Below are positions 1 to 6,784 of a stretch of DNA of 29,294 nt, in pieces. Numbering within the stretch: the stretch's first letter is position 1; every line of letters starts with the position of its first letter. Made by a program: the position numbers and the translations under genes. The notes beneath the pieces are model-generated. The model saw nothing but the letters and a program-made list of their open reading frames with translations, was not told where the DNA came from and searched no databases. Source of the stretch: a virus; the IMG/VR virus record IMGVR_UViG_3300042355_000858, positions 1-29,294 of that record. The stretch is one strand, 5' to 3'.

Positions 1-90
1 AGTCTGGTCGCGCACATCGGCCGAGCCCATGAATGAGTCCGAGCCGATCCATGCAGCGCCCGCGTGCTCGAGCGCCACGATACAGGTCAC
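1..90 (-). CDS. Ntn-hydrolase / proteasome-like protein, N-terminal fragment
   Basis: Only the first 30 codons are in the window; the gene runs off the left edge. I place the start at a GTG (88-90) that overlaps the TGA of the upstream gene as GTGA, the coupling used throughout this operon. The visible peptide opens with a short beta-strand TCIVAL, then a His-x-Gly turn and a W-I-G-S-D-S strand. A Thr right after the initiator, followed by two strands and a G-x-DS motif, is how phage and bacterial 20S-proteasome-like Ntn hydrolases begin; Thr2 would be the nucleophile after removal of the initiator. The family call rests on these few residues, so it is tentative. The role in phage is unknown to me. 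Confidence 0.55.
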   Translation of the reverse strand, partial: MTCIVALEHAGAAWIGSDSFMGSADVRDQT

Positions 91-344
91 GACCGCCGCC
101 GCTCTCTGAGAGCTAGAGCAAAGAGCAACCGCGCCGCTGCGTGCGCCAAAGGGTCTTCCCCGGTCTCGTGGTCGCAGTTGACTCCGGATTGCCATTCCAA
201 GACATGCCCGAGCGCCTTGCGGATATGGTGCTCCGCAGTCCGCGTCGGCCAGACCTCGGAGCCTGGCAGCTCGCCCACAGCGCGAGCGCGATAGGCCAGC
301 ACGCGCTCGATAGCGTCGAGAGCATCACTCGGTATCCGCGCCAT
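87..344 (-). CDS. DUF5664-like small protein
   Basis: An 85-aa protein starting at ATG 344 behind a GGAGGG stretch. The segment at about residues 36-80 has the order E-H-H, K-A-L-x-H-V-L-x-W, D-H-E-T-G and L-A-H-A-A followed by a hydrophobic helix. This resembles the phage family annotated DUF5664 or dATP/dGTP diphosphohydrolase-like, whose members carry a D-x-E-T-G and H-x-A-H-A-A core. If the resemblance holds, the His/Glu/Asp residues could bind metal as in all-alpha NTP pyrophosphatases, but I cannot show an active site. It overlaps the upstream 58-codon gene by 20 bp and the downstream Ntn-hydrolase start by 4 bp. Confidence 0.6.
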   Translation of the reverse strand: MARIPSDALDAIERVLAYRARAVGELPGSEVWPTRTAEHHIRKALGHVLEWQSGVNCDHETGEDPLAHAAARLLFALALRERRRS

Positions 345-501
345 GCGCCCTCCGCTCGTCCAAGCGCGCCGCCTGCTGACGCAGCATCCGCGCAGCCACC
401 TCTAGCGCCAGCGCCGTGCGCGGCCCCTCGACGACGGCCGGGGAGGCTCTGAGTGCATCCAGCGCCTCGGCCAGCTCCACCATCTCGACAGCGCGCTTCA
501 C
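325..501 (-). CDS. Hypothetical 58-aa protein
   Basis: A short gene read directly from the sequence. A GTG at 499-501 overlaps the TGA of the upstream gene (GTGA), and 58 codons follow before TGA at 325-327. The protein is one amphipathic, Ala/Leu/Glu/Arg-rich helical stretch (for example VEMVELAEALDAL near the N-terminus and ARMLRQQAARLDERR near the C-terminus), suggesting a small coiled coil. It fills the only gap between the 70-aa and DUF5664-like genes, and the stop/start overlap on its 5' side fits the operon. Function unknown. Confidence 0.6.
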   Translation of the reverse strand: MKRAVEMVELAEALDALRASPAVVEGPRTALALEVAARMLRQQAARLDERRAHGADTE

Positions 502-710
502 GCCCCGTCCTCGTCAGTCAGTTCGGCACGACGACGCTCGGCAGCCGCATGGACCGCCGACCCAAGCGGAGCCAGCCGGCGCACGCGCGCCACAAGCTCC
601 ACCAGCTCGGCCAGGATGACCTCCCGGCGCTGCTCATCGCTGCGGCCGATGGCGTCGATCACGACGCCCACCAGCTCGCCCAGGACGGCCCCGACAGTCT
701 GCGGCGTCAT
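498..710 (-). CDS. Hypothetical 70-aa helical protein
   Basis: ATG at 708-710 overlaps the TGA of the lipoprotein gene (ATGA). The 70 residues look fully helical: a hydrophobic N-terminal part (residues 1-22, V-G-A-V-L-G-E-L-V-G-V-V-I-D-A-I) is followed by a charged region with E-L-V-E-L-V-A-R-V-R-R and an acidic tail ending T-D-E-D-G-A. The N-terminal helix is amphipathic and not clearly a membrane segment. It sits just after the lipoprotein and holin-like genes, so a link with lysis is possible by position only. No family recognised. Confidence 0.6.
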   Translation of the reverse strand: MTPQTVGAVLGELVGVVIDAIGRSDEQRREVILAELVELVARVRRLAPLGSAVHAAAERRRAELTDEDGA

Positions 711-1207
711 GGCGTGCCCTCCAGCGGCCCCAGGATGGCCCCAGGCAGCGCCGGCACCTCTACGCCCACCTCGGCCAGCGCCGAGGCCACGGAGGCCCAT
801 ACGGCCAGCCAGCGCGCCCCAGCGACTAGCAGCGCGCCGAGGACGTCCTGGCCGCCATCGGCCAGCGCCGACAGGTGCAGCGCCTCGACCCAGCCCACCA
901 GCGCCAGCCTGGCTGTCTCATAGGCCGCCACGACCGGAGCCATTTGCCGCTCGACGTCCACGGTGCACGGGACATCGGTGCAGCCGTCGAGCCGCCGCTC
1001 GGTCTCCTCGAGGGCCAGCCGGTGCGCGCCCTCAAGCGCCACCGTCGCGACCGTAGCCGCGCGAGCCTGCGCCTGGATGGCCGACGCTCCGCAGCCGGTC
1101 AGCCACGCCGCCAGCGCGAGCATCGCCAACACCCCGCCGACGAACGCCACCACATCCTCGAGCAACACATAGCCGCTCAGGATGTGCCGCACGACTCGGG
1201 GCAGCAT
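707..1207 (-). CDS. Lipoprotein (possible lysis or spanin-like protein)
   Basis: A 166-aa protein whose ATG overlaps the stop of the holin-like gene as TGATG. The N-terminus has basic residues (R4, R7, H8), a hydrophobic stretch at about 19-35 and a lipobox L-T-G-C with Cys39, the pattern of a type II signal peptide. The mature part is Ala/Leu/Val/Glu-rich and helical, with two further Cys in the segment C-T-D-V-P-C, and its second half is hydrophobic. Lipoproteins next to a holin-like gene are often outer-membrane spanins (Rz1-like), but this one is much longer than classical Rz1 and not proline-rich. Lipoprotein export is well supported; the lysis role is positional inference. A lipoprotein would suit a Gram-negative host. 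Confidence 0.6.
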   Translation of the reverse strand: MLPRVVRHILSGYVLLEDVVAFVGGVLAMLALAAWLTGCGASAIQAQARAATVATVALEGAHRLALEETERRLDGCTDVPCTVDVERQMAPVVAAYETARLALVGWVEALHLSALADGGQDVLGALLVAGARWLAVWASVASALAEVGVEVPALPGAILGPLEGTP

Positions 1208-1461
1208 CAGGCCAGACCCGGAGCCCAGCCGCCCACCAGCGCACCGACGAGAGCGCCAGCGCCGGCCAGCGCCACAGCGCGCGGACGGCTCGCGGCACCG
1301 CCAGGCAGCACGAGCGCCGACGCCGCGCCGATAGCCCCGCCGACGACGGCATCCGAGGCATCCAGCGCGTGCAGGCTAATCGCTGCCAGCAAGAAGGCCG
1401 CGATGGTCCCGAAGCGCTCCAGGCGCTCCCACTTGGCGAGATCGACTTCGTACTTGTCCAT
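1207..1461 (-). CDS. Small membrane protein, holin-like
   Basis: An 84-aa protein with a charged N-terminus (D-K-Y-E-V-D-L-A-K-W-E-R-L-E-R) followed by three hydrophobic segments at about residues 18-33, 39-55 and 62-79. Small size, a charged end and two or three membrane segments are typical of phage holins. Its position between the tail-associated hydrolase and a lipoprotein also fits a lysis block. No endolysin is visible in this window, so the holin call remains an inference from topology. Confidence 0.55.
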   Translation of the reverse strand: MDKYEVDLAKWERLERFGTIAAFLLAAISLHALDASDAVVGGAIGAASALVLPGGAASRPRAVALAGAGALVGALVGGWAPGLA

Positions 1462-1470
1462 GAGTCCTCG

Positions 1471-2928
1471 TCAGGGCAGAGCCAAGAGCGTGTTCGCGAT
1501 GACACCAGCCATCACCGTATAGGTGGCGGCTGTCGGATGAGTGCCGTCATACAGCACGGCCACGTTATCGGCGGCCGCCTGGTTGGGCGTGGCGGCGGTC
1601 GTGTAGTCGCACAGGTAAACGCCGCCATGCGTCGAGTTCCATGTGCTCACCAGGCCAGGCAGCGCCGCGTTCCAATCATCAATGGCCGTGCGCTCGTTTG
1701 CCTCGGTAGAGCCGGTGGCGCAGCGGAGCGTGGTAGTCACCACAATCGGCCCCGTCCGCGTGACGCGCAGGCCGGCGATCTCGTCGTTCCAGTCGGTTGT
1801 CATCGCGGCCACGGCTGCAGCGGGAGTCTGGTTCAACTCGGCTGCACGACACCGCCTATAGATGTCGTTCCGGCCGAAGCTAAGAATGGTCACGCCCGCG
1901 GGGCCGATGCCGATCCCGCGGTCAGTCGCGACCGTAGAGAGCCGCGTGGTGCCGGCCGCCGGAGTAGCCCCGAGTCCCATACCGGAGACGCCCGTGTGGT
2001 TAGTGCTGAAGTCAGGCGTCAGGTTCGTCGTGACTGGCGTGTACTGGCCCGACATCGTGGCGTGCCTGGACGCATTGACGAGCTGCAACACCTCGCGCCG
2101 CCATCCGTTGCCATCGACTGGCCCAGATGCGCGGCCGAGCGTGATGGAATCCCCCATCGGCTCGATGCTGCCTAGTCCCGACGCGGCGCGGTTGTATGTC
2201 TTGAGCGTGGGCGAGCCCGTCGCCGTGTACGTCCCACCGCCCGTCCTCGGCGGGATAGTCGAGCCGTTGAAATCGGATGCCACGAGCACGTTCGTTTCGC
2301 CGCCTGCGGGGCAGACGGTGCCAACGGGCGATGCCGACCACGACGCAATCTGAGCGTCGGTGAGCGCAGCCGTCGTCGCGCGGATCTCGACCAGCGCGAA
2401 GTTTCCGTATCCCAACGTGGCCGCCGACACGCGGCGATTGATCGCCAGCGCATTCGTGCTGCCCAGCGACGTCGCGGCAGTCGTGCCCTGTCGGCCCACC
2501 TGGCGGCCATCGCGCCAATGCTGGATGCTTGAGCCGCTCACCAGACGCACCACATCAGTCCGCATCAAGCCAAGTCGGCCCGCCTGCGTGACGTCGCATC
2601 CATTGCCGATGCCTGCTCCGGGTGAGCTCGCATAGGCCCCGTTGAAAGCCGTTTCCGGCGCATACGTGAACCCGGTATTCGAATACGTGATCAGGTTGAA
2701 GTTGGCCGCGAAGTCGCCCACCATCGCGATCGAGAGCGTGCTATTCGCCGGCCGAGTCAGCGGCACCCATCGAACCATCACCGACAGGATCGTGCTGTTC
2801 CACGAGCCCGCCCCGCCGAGCACGTACTGAGAGCCCGAGGCGAACTCCAAGCCGATGACTTTGGACGAGCCGACAGCCGTCCTGTCGCCCGTGACCCTAG
2901 CAAGCCCTCCCGAGATGCTGCGGGCCAC
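1471..2928 (-). CDS. Tail-associated SGNH/GDSL hydrolase with LamG-like N-terminal domain
   Basis: A 485-aa protein starting at a GTG. Residues about 20-200 look like a concanavalin/LamG beta-sandwich, with a typical end of the domain (F-A-L-V-E-I-R, then L-T-D-A-Q-I-A-S-W). Residues about 253-485 carry the SGNH esterase blocks: G-D-S with nucleophile Ser261, the GRND block with Asn354, and a C-terminal D-G-T-H with Asp461 and His464. SGNH hydrolases remove O-acetyl or similar esters from sugars. A carbohydrate-binding sandwich joined to an esterase, downstream of the fibre gene, suggests deacetylation of a host capsule or O-antigen during adsorption. No signal peptide, consistent with a virion protein. 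The fold is well supported; the substrate is inferred. Confidence 0.8.
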   Translation of the reverse strand: MARSISGGLARVTGDRTAVGSSKVIGLEFASGSQYVLGGAGSWNSTILSVMVRWVPLTRPANSTLSIAMVGDFAANFNLITYSNTGFTYAPETAFNGAYASSPGAGIGNGCDVTQAGRLGLMRTDVVRLVSGSSIQHWRDGRQVGRQGTTAATSLGSTNALAINRRVSAATLGYGNFALVEIRATTAALTDAQIASWSASPVGTVCPAGGETNVLVASDFNGSTIPPRTGGGTYTATGSPTLKTYNRAASGLGSIEPMGDSITLGRASGPVDGNGWRREVLQLVNASRHATMSGQYTPVTTNLTPDFSTNHTGVSGMGLGATPAAGTTRLSTVATDRGIGIGPAGVTILSFGRNDIYRRCRAAELNQTPAAAVAAMTTDWNDEIAGLRVTRTGPIVVTTTLRCATGSTEANERTAIDDWNAALPGLVSTWNSTHGGVYLCDYTTAATPNQAAADNVAVLYDGTHPTAATYTVMAGVIANTLLALP

Positions 2929-2931
2929 GAC

Positions 2932-3273
2932 TCACGCTACCGGCAGATAGGCCAGCTTCCCCGACGTCGAGCCCTTGCGGAGCACCTTGGCGAAGGTGCC
3001 AGTCCCGGTCGCGCCGCCAGACGTCGAGCCGCCTCGAGGTACATCGATGACATGCGGAATGTTCGCCGGCATCCAGATGCTGTTTGCCGTCGTCGGAGCG
3101 GTCAGGCTGGCCGTAGTGCCGAAGCGGATGAACGTATCCACATCTGACACCATCCAATAGCGCACCGCAGTCAGGTTGACTGCCGAAGCGGTCGAGGTCG
3201 CGGTGCCGCTCACGGTAAGCTGACCGGCAGAATTTGGTGTGGCGTTGACCCTTAGTGCGTAGTTCGTGGCCAT
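2932..3273 (-). CDS. Small virion appendage-like protein
   Basis: A 113-aa protein starting at ATG 3273 with an upstream GGAG. It is Thr/Ser/Ala/Val-rich with few charges, contains alternating beta-type segments (Y-A-L-R-V-N-A-T, V-R-Y-W-M-V-S-D-V-D-T-F-I-R-F-G) and a Gly/Ser-rich linker (about residues 80-93). This composition is usual for phage head decoration or tail appendage proteins. It lies directly upstream of the SGNH esterase and downstream of the FlbD-like gene. No named family recognised. Confidence 0.65.
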   Translation of the reverse strand: MATNYALRVNATPNSAGQLTVSGTATSTASAVNLTAVRYWMVSDVDTFIRFGTTASLTAPTTANSIWMPANIPHVIDVPRGGSTSGGATGTGTFAKVLRKGSTSGKLAYLPVA

Positions 3274-3315
3274 ATCCGCTCCGTGCCCCTGGCATTTACC
3301 GGGGTTCGGCCAACG

Positions 3316-3540
3316 CTAGCACGAAGAACCGCCCAGCGCGACTCTCAGCAGCTCGCGGATCTCCTGGTATTCGGCAGCCACATAGAGGGTGAACCGCTGA
3401 TCCCGCAGTCGAACAATGGTAACTCCCACCTGTCCGTGGGCGGGACCGACCTCAACTACCTCCTCGGGATCGATGGCGTGGGACTTTCCCGACGTCAAAG
3501 GCAGCTCCACGAGGTGCCCGATTTGCCGAGCGCGGATCAC
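3316..3540 (-). CDS. FlbD-like small protein
   Basis: A 74-aa protein. I choose the GTG at 3540 because it overlaps the methyltransferase stop as GTGA; in-frame codons further upstream lie inside the methyltransferase. The core reads as a strand (H-L-V-E-L-P-L), a turn, I-D-P-E-E-V-V-E-V, then T-I-V-R-L-R-D-Q and L-Y-V-A-A-E-Y-Q-E-I. This is the layout of FlbD/PF06289-like proteins, where a short beta-barrel has an 'N/D-P-x-x-I' and ends in a V-x-E-x-x-x-E-I helix. Phages often carry such proteins of unknown role near tail genes. Family resemblance by eye only. Confidence 0.6.
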   Translation of the reverse strand: MIRARQIGHLVELPLTSGKSHAIDPEEVVEVGPAHGQVGVTIVRLRDQRFTLYVAAEYQEIRELLRVALGGSSC

Positions 3541-4109
3541 CGGCGCACCAGAACGGCGATGTGATCGACGGCCACGTTCCACATGCCTCGGAGCATCCAT
3601 GCCTGAGCCTCCGGAGCGCGCAACGTGAACGCCTGATCGACTGTGGGATTCAGCGCCTCGAGGCCGAAGTCGCAAGTCACGCGGTAGTGGTCGAGCGCGT
3701 TGGCCTTGCGCCACGCTGCGTCCAGATAGAGCATCGTCTCAGCCGGGATAAAGCGCCGGTGTGTCGGGTCTTGGAAGGCGCGCACGCTCTGTAAAGCAGG
3801 CCACACCACCGTCATTTTGCCTCCCGGCTTCAGCACGCGGTACGCCTCATCGAAGAACGCCAGTAGCAAATCCCGCCCATCACTCGTGCATCCCATCGGG
3901 ATGTGCTCGATGTAGTGGGAGCACCGCAGCTCATCCACGCTGGCCGTCTCAGCAGGCCACGGGAACTCCATCAGATCCACACGGCGCACGCTGGCCGTCT
4001 CCGGTGCCCACAAGTCCCATCCGGTCCAGCCATCGGCGGGACGCTGCCCGCTCCCGAGGTCGATACGCACGGGGTCGGTGTTCGTCACCACAGTCAACTC
4101 GCCATCCAT
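3537..4109 (-). CDS. SAM-dependent methyltransferase (Methyltransf_11 type)
   Basis: A 190-aa protein with ATG at 4109 and GGAGG (4116-4120) six bases upstream, which decides this start over an in-frame upstream ATG. Motif I is I-D-L-G-S-G (residues 16-21), the acidic strand follows at W-D-L, the post-II region is C-S-H-Y-I-E-H-I (63-70), and motif III is R-V-L-K-P-G-G (91-97). These are class I SAM methyltransferase features. It follows a GT-A glycosyltransferase gene, a pairing common in phages that modify surface glycans or their own virion. The acceptor is unknown; sugar is the likeliest. Confidence 0.8.
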   Translation of the reverse strand: MDGELTVVTNTDPVRIDLGSGQRPADGWTGWDLWAPETASVRRVDLMEFPWPAETASVDELRCSHYIEHIPMGCTSDGRDLLLAFFDEAYRVLKPGGKMTVVWPALQSVRAFQDPTHRRFIPAETMLYLDAAWRKANALDHYRVTCDFGLEALNPTVDQAFTLRAPEAQAWMLRGMWNVAVDHIAVLVRR

Positions 4110-4122
4110 CGTCAGCCTCCGA

Positions 4123-4842
4123 TCACCACACAATGCCTGTATTGATATCCAGGTGGCCCACCTTGACCCGGCAGTCCACGGCGAAACGCTTTCCAGCGGC
4201 TCGAGCACGCTGGCAGAAGTACAAGTCCTGCGTCATGTGCCCATGCACGCTGTCCTGCGTGGTGACGAACCACGGCCCCTTGATGTCGCGGAACAAGTCC
4301 ATGCGATACAGCGTGCAGCCCATCGCGATCCCGTTGCATTCCACGATGTGCCCACGCTCGACAGCAGCGCGGACGTCCCGAGGGCGAAAGCACATCGGCG
4401 CGAGCTGCGACGGATCGCCATAGCACATCGGCATGCCGCCCTCGCCCTTAGTGAAATACAACGCTCCCACCGCGTCGAACGGCCCCGCTTCGATGGACTC
4501 GATGAGCCGCAGATGCGCGTCGGGCGGCGGCAGATTGTCGTCCTCGATGGTCAGGACATAGCGCCATTTCCCGAGGTCGGGATGCGCCAGGATGGTGTCA
4601 ATCATCGCGTTGTATGCGTGGCCGACCTCGTGCCCCTCGCACGTGAGCACGGCCCGCTTCGCGTTCATCGGGCCTTGGACGTTGAAGATGGCTTGTGCGG
4701 CCCGCTGGTGCATCATCCCGCGCGACGGCAGGATGACTACCGTGGACACGTCCTTGTATGTCGTGCCCTTGAGATGGGCCAGATTTTCAAAGTTACGGCC
4801 CGCCGCGTAGGCGTTGGCCTGATCCATCGTCATCATCGTCAT
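4123..4842 (-). CDS. GT-A family glycosyltransferase
   Basis: A 239-aa protein starting at the ATG that overlaps the upstream stop as TGATG. It has the GT-A layout: an early strand V-V-I-L-P-S-R (35-41), then Y-V-L-T-I-E-D-D-N (95-103) carrying the acidic metal/nucleotide-sugar motif E-D-D, then A-V-G-A-L-Y-F, and a C-terminal T-Q-D-L-Y-F-C (204-210) and G-H (229-230), typical acceptor-side and metal-binding residues. No membrane segment. Similar proteins occur in many phage tail regions. It may act with the adjacent methyltransferase on a virion or host glycan; the donor sugar cannot be read from sequence. Confidence 0.8.
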   Translation of the reverse strand: MTMMTMDQANAYAAGRNFENLAHLKGTTYKDVSTVVILPSRGMMHQRAAQAIFNVQGPMNAKRAVLTCEGHEVGHAYNAMIDTILAHPDLGKWRYVLTIEDDNLPPPDAHLRLIESIEAGPFDAVGALYFTKGEGGMPMCYGDPSQLAPMCFRPRDVRAAVERGHIVECNGIAMGCTLYRMDLFRDIKGPWFVTTQDSVHGHMTQDLYFCQRARAAGKRFAVDCRVKVGHLDINTGIVW

Positions 4843-5090
4843 CAGAACCTCGTCAGTAGTCGCACCGCATGGTCGGCATCCACGGGGATGCCCAGCGTCG
4901 AGCGGCAATACGCCTCGACGTTAGCCAGGATAGTCGCCTCGAGCACGGCTCCATCGGCATCGGGGTTCAGCCCGTGAAGTTCCCACGATGTCACCTCGGG
5001 GCCGAGCGTGGAATGGATGTCCACATACGCGGTGATTCCGTCGTCGTCGATGCGTACCGAGCGCACCCATGCGATCGTCGTCGTCGTCAT
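4842..5090 (-). CDS. Hypothetical 82-aa protein
   Basis: The ATG at 5088-5090 overlaps the fibre stop as ATGA, and the downstream end overlaps the glycosyltransferase start as TGATG, so the reading frame is firmly placed. The protein begins with a Thr run and a strand T-I-A-W-V-R-S-V-R-I, followed by I-T-A-Y-V-D-I-H-S, then a helix A-V-L-E-A-T-I-L-A-N-V-E-A-Y-C. Beta-beta-alpha proteins of this size often follow phage tail fibre genes. No family recognised. Confidence 0.65.
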   Translation of the reverse strand: MTTTTIAWVRSVRIDDDGITAYVDIHSTLGPEVTSWELHGLNPDADGAVLEATILANVEAYCRSTLGIPVDADHAVRLLTRF

Positions 5091-6784
5091 GTGACCCTCG
5101 TGGAAAGCCGCCAATAAGGTACCAAGTTGACGCCGGCCTGCGTGATCTGCGAGATGCTGATGGTGCCAGGGAGCGACGTTAGACCGGCCACCGAATAGCT
5201 GCCGAGGCCGTGATACAGGTTGCCTCCGAGTCCTCCATAGAGGTTGGTGCCCGTTGAGTAGGCCGACGAAAACGAGCCCATTGGAGCAAGGCCGGTCAGC
5301 GTGTACGCCGAGCCATACAGGCTCAGACGAATCCCGCTGTTGAAGCTTGATGAGCTCTGCCGATGGTGCAGTCCGAACCAATACTGGCCGGCTGTCAGCG
5401 TCGAGCCGATATCTAGATTTAGCAACTTCAGGCCGGTGTAGCCGCTGCTGATATTGAGGCCCGCGCTGTTGGTGAGTCCGTAGCTGTACGACGGTCCGTA
5501 GTTCGTAGTCGTGACCTGAGAGATGCTGATCGACGAGGCGCTATAGGTGACTCCATAGCTCAGCGAGTCAGACCCAAGCAGGTTTAGCTGTGTTGACGAC
5601 GCGCCGGTGGGCCGCGTGTAGAGTCCCCATCGCAGCGTCCCCGACTGGCGGAAGCTCGATGCGCCGCCCGTGGTCATGCTCATCGAAACGACGATGCCCA
5701 TCAACTCGGCGGCAACGGGCGCTGCTAGCTGCATCGGGAACAGCATCATGGCCGCCGATGTGTTGCTCGACAGCGAGATGGCAGCTGTGCCCGTATTGGC
5801 GACGAATGGAGCCGGCTCAAAGGTGCTCAGCGTCCAACCGCCGCCGCCACCACCGCCCGATGCGGACGCGGTAATCGTCGCGCCATTGAGGCCGAAGGAC
5901 ACGCCATTGGCGTTGCTGAAAACCACCGCGCTTGCGTTGGTCGAGGTCGTGCCCGCGCTGACGTTGATGGCGCTGATGAGCCCCGCCGTGCTGGGTACCG
6001 TGTACGACGCCGTGATGCGCGTCGATGCCGACATGCCGAACGAGATCCCGTTGGAGTCGATGAACGCCACGCTCCCGCTGGTGGCCGTCTGAGATCCCGC
6101 TGCCAGCGCCCCGAGGTTGCCCGTGGCCGTCGCGCCTGCAGCCACGCTCGCAGTCACAGTCGAGCCGTTGGCTCCAAAACTTACACCGTTGGAGTTGCTG
6201 AGAACCACCGTGCCGTTGGTGATGGTGGAACCGTTCGCCGCGATGGCCGCAGGCGAGGTGCTTTGCGAGTACGACGCCGACGCGGTGATGGTCGAGCCGT
6301 TGCCTCCAAAGCTCACGTTGTTGCTGTTAGACAGCACGATACTCGGCCCAAGGACGTTCGTTGTACCGGCGCTGACAGAACGAATGCCGTCGTGACTGCC
6401 GGTAATGCGCGTCGAGCCCGACATGCCGAACGTCAGGCCGTTGGAGTTGGACAGTACGATGGTGCCGCTGGTGGCCGTCTGCGAGCTTGCTCCGATAGCA
6501 GCGATGCCGGCAGCCGCGCCAGGCACCACCGTCGCCGTGATGGTCGAGCCGCTCATCCCAAACGAAATGCCGTTAGAGTTGCTGAATACGACGGTGCCGC
6601 TCGAGACGCTGTTACCGCTGGCGCTGATGGCAGCGCCGCCACCGCCGGCTCCGTACTGAACCCAGGTAGTGCCGTTGTAGCCTTGCAGTAGGCCGTTGCT
6701 CGTGTGGATACGATGCGCCCCGACGTTCGCCGTAGTCGGCAACGCCGTGACGAAGTTGATTCCTACTGAGCCGGTGCCAGCCAT
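5087..6784 (-). CDS. Tail fibre with six degenerate repeats
   Basis: A 565-aa fibre. I take the ATG at 6784, which overlaps the upstream stop as TGATG, over one seven codons earlier. Residues 1-48 form a head ending in a Y-N-G-T-T-W-V-Q-Y strand common in fibres. Residues about 54-309 are six copies of a roughly 35-45-residue unit built on S-N-S-N-G-x-S-F-G-x-x-G-S-T-x-T-A-S. A Gly-rich linker (about 310-316) leads to a Ser/Thr/Tyr/Gly-rich C-terminal domain of about 245 residues, the likely receptor-binding or trimerisation part. The protein has very few charges. The repeats are common in phage fibres and probably form an elongated beta shaft. Receptor unknown. Confidence 0.8.
   Translation of the reverse strand: MAGTGSVGINFVTALPTTANVGAHRIHTSNGLLQGYNGTTWVQYGAGGGGAAISASGNSVSSGTVVFSNSNGISFGMSGSTITATVVPGAAAGIAAIGASSQTATSGTIVLSNSNGLTFGMSGSTRITGSHDGIRSVSAGTTNVLGPSIVLSNSNNVSFGGNGSTITASASYSQSTSPAAIAANGSTITNGTVVLSNSNGVSFGANGSTVTASVAAGATATGNLGALAAGSQTATSGSVAFIDSNGISFGMSASTRITASYTVPSTAGLISAINVSAGTTSTNASAVVFSNANGVSFGLNGATITASASGGGGGGGWTLSTFEPAPFVANTGTAAISLSSNTSAAMMLFPMQLAAPVAAELMGIVVSMSMTTGGASSFRQSGTLRWGLYTRPTGASSTQLNLLGSDSLSYGVTYSASSISISQVTTTNYGPSYSYGLTNSAGLNISSGYTGLKLLNLDIGSTLTAGQYWFGLHHRQSSSSFNSGIRLSLYGSAYTLTGLAPMGSFSSAYSTGTNLYGGLGGNLYHGLGSYSVAGLTSLPGTISISQITQAGVNLVPYWRLSTRVT
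5858..6625 (-). repeat. Six degenerate shaft repeats in the fibre gene
   Basis: Six tandem protein-level repeats with consensus 'SNSNG-[IVL]-[ST]-FG-x-[SN]-G-STITAS', each preceded by a variable S/T-rich strand (ATSG-T-V-V-F or similar). Copies 1, 2 and 5 keep F-G-M-S; copy 3 replaces NG by NN; copy 5 has I-D-S-N-G. At DNA level the copies have diverged, so the array looks old and maintained by selection rather than freshly expanded. Confidence 0.85.

Noticed and set aside
453-1522. Overlapping plus-strand ORFs at the left end
   Set aside because: Arg/Pro/Ala-rich translations typical of antisense high-GC DNA; the minus-strand genes there are joined by stop/start overlaps.
3274-3315. Small hairpin (CCCCGG/CCAGGGG) before the 113-aa gene
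   Set aside because: Short, imperfect arms and no T-run; too weak to call a terminator.
5087-6784. Diversity-generating retroelement target in the fibre
   Set aside because: No reverse transcriptase or template repeat is visible in the window and the repeats are not near-identical copies.
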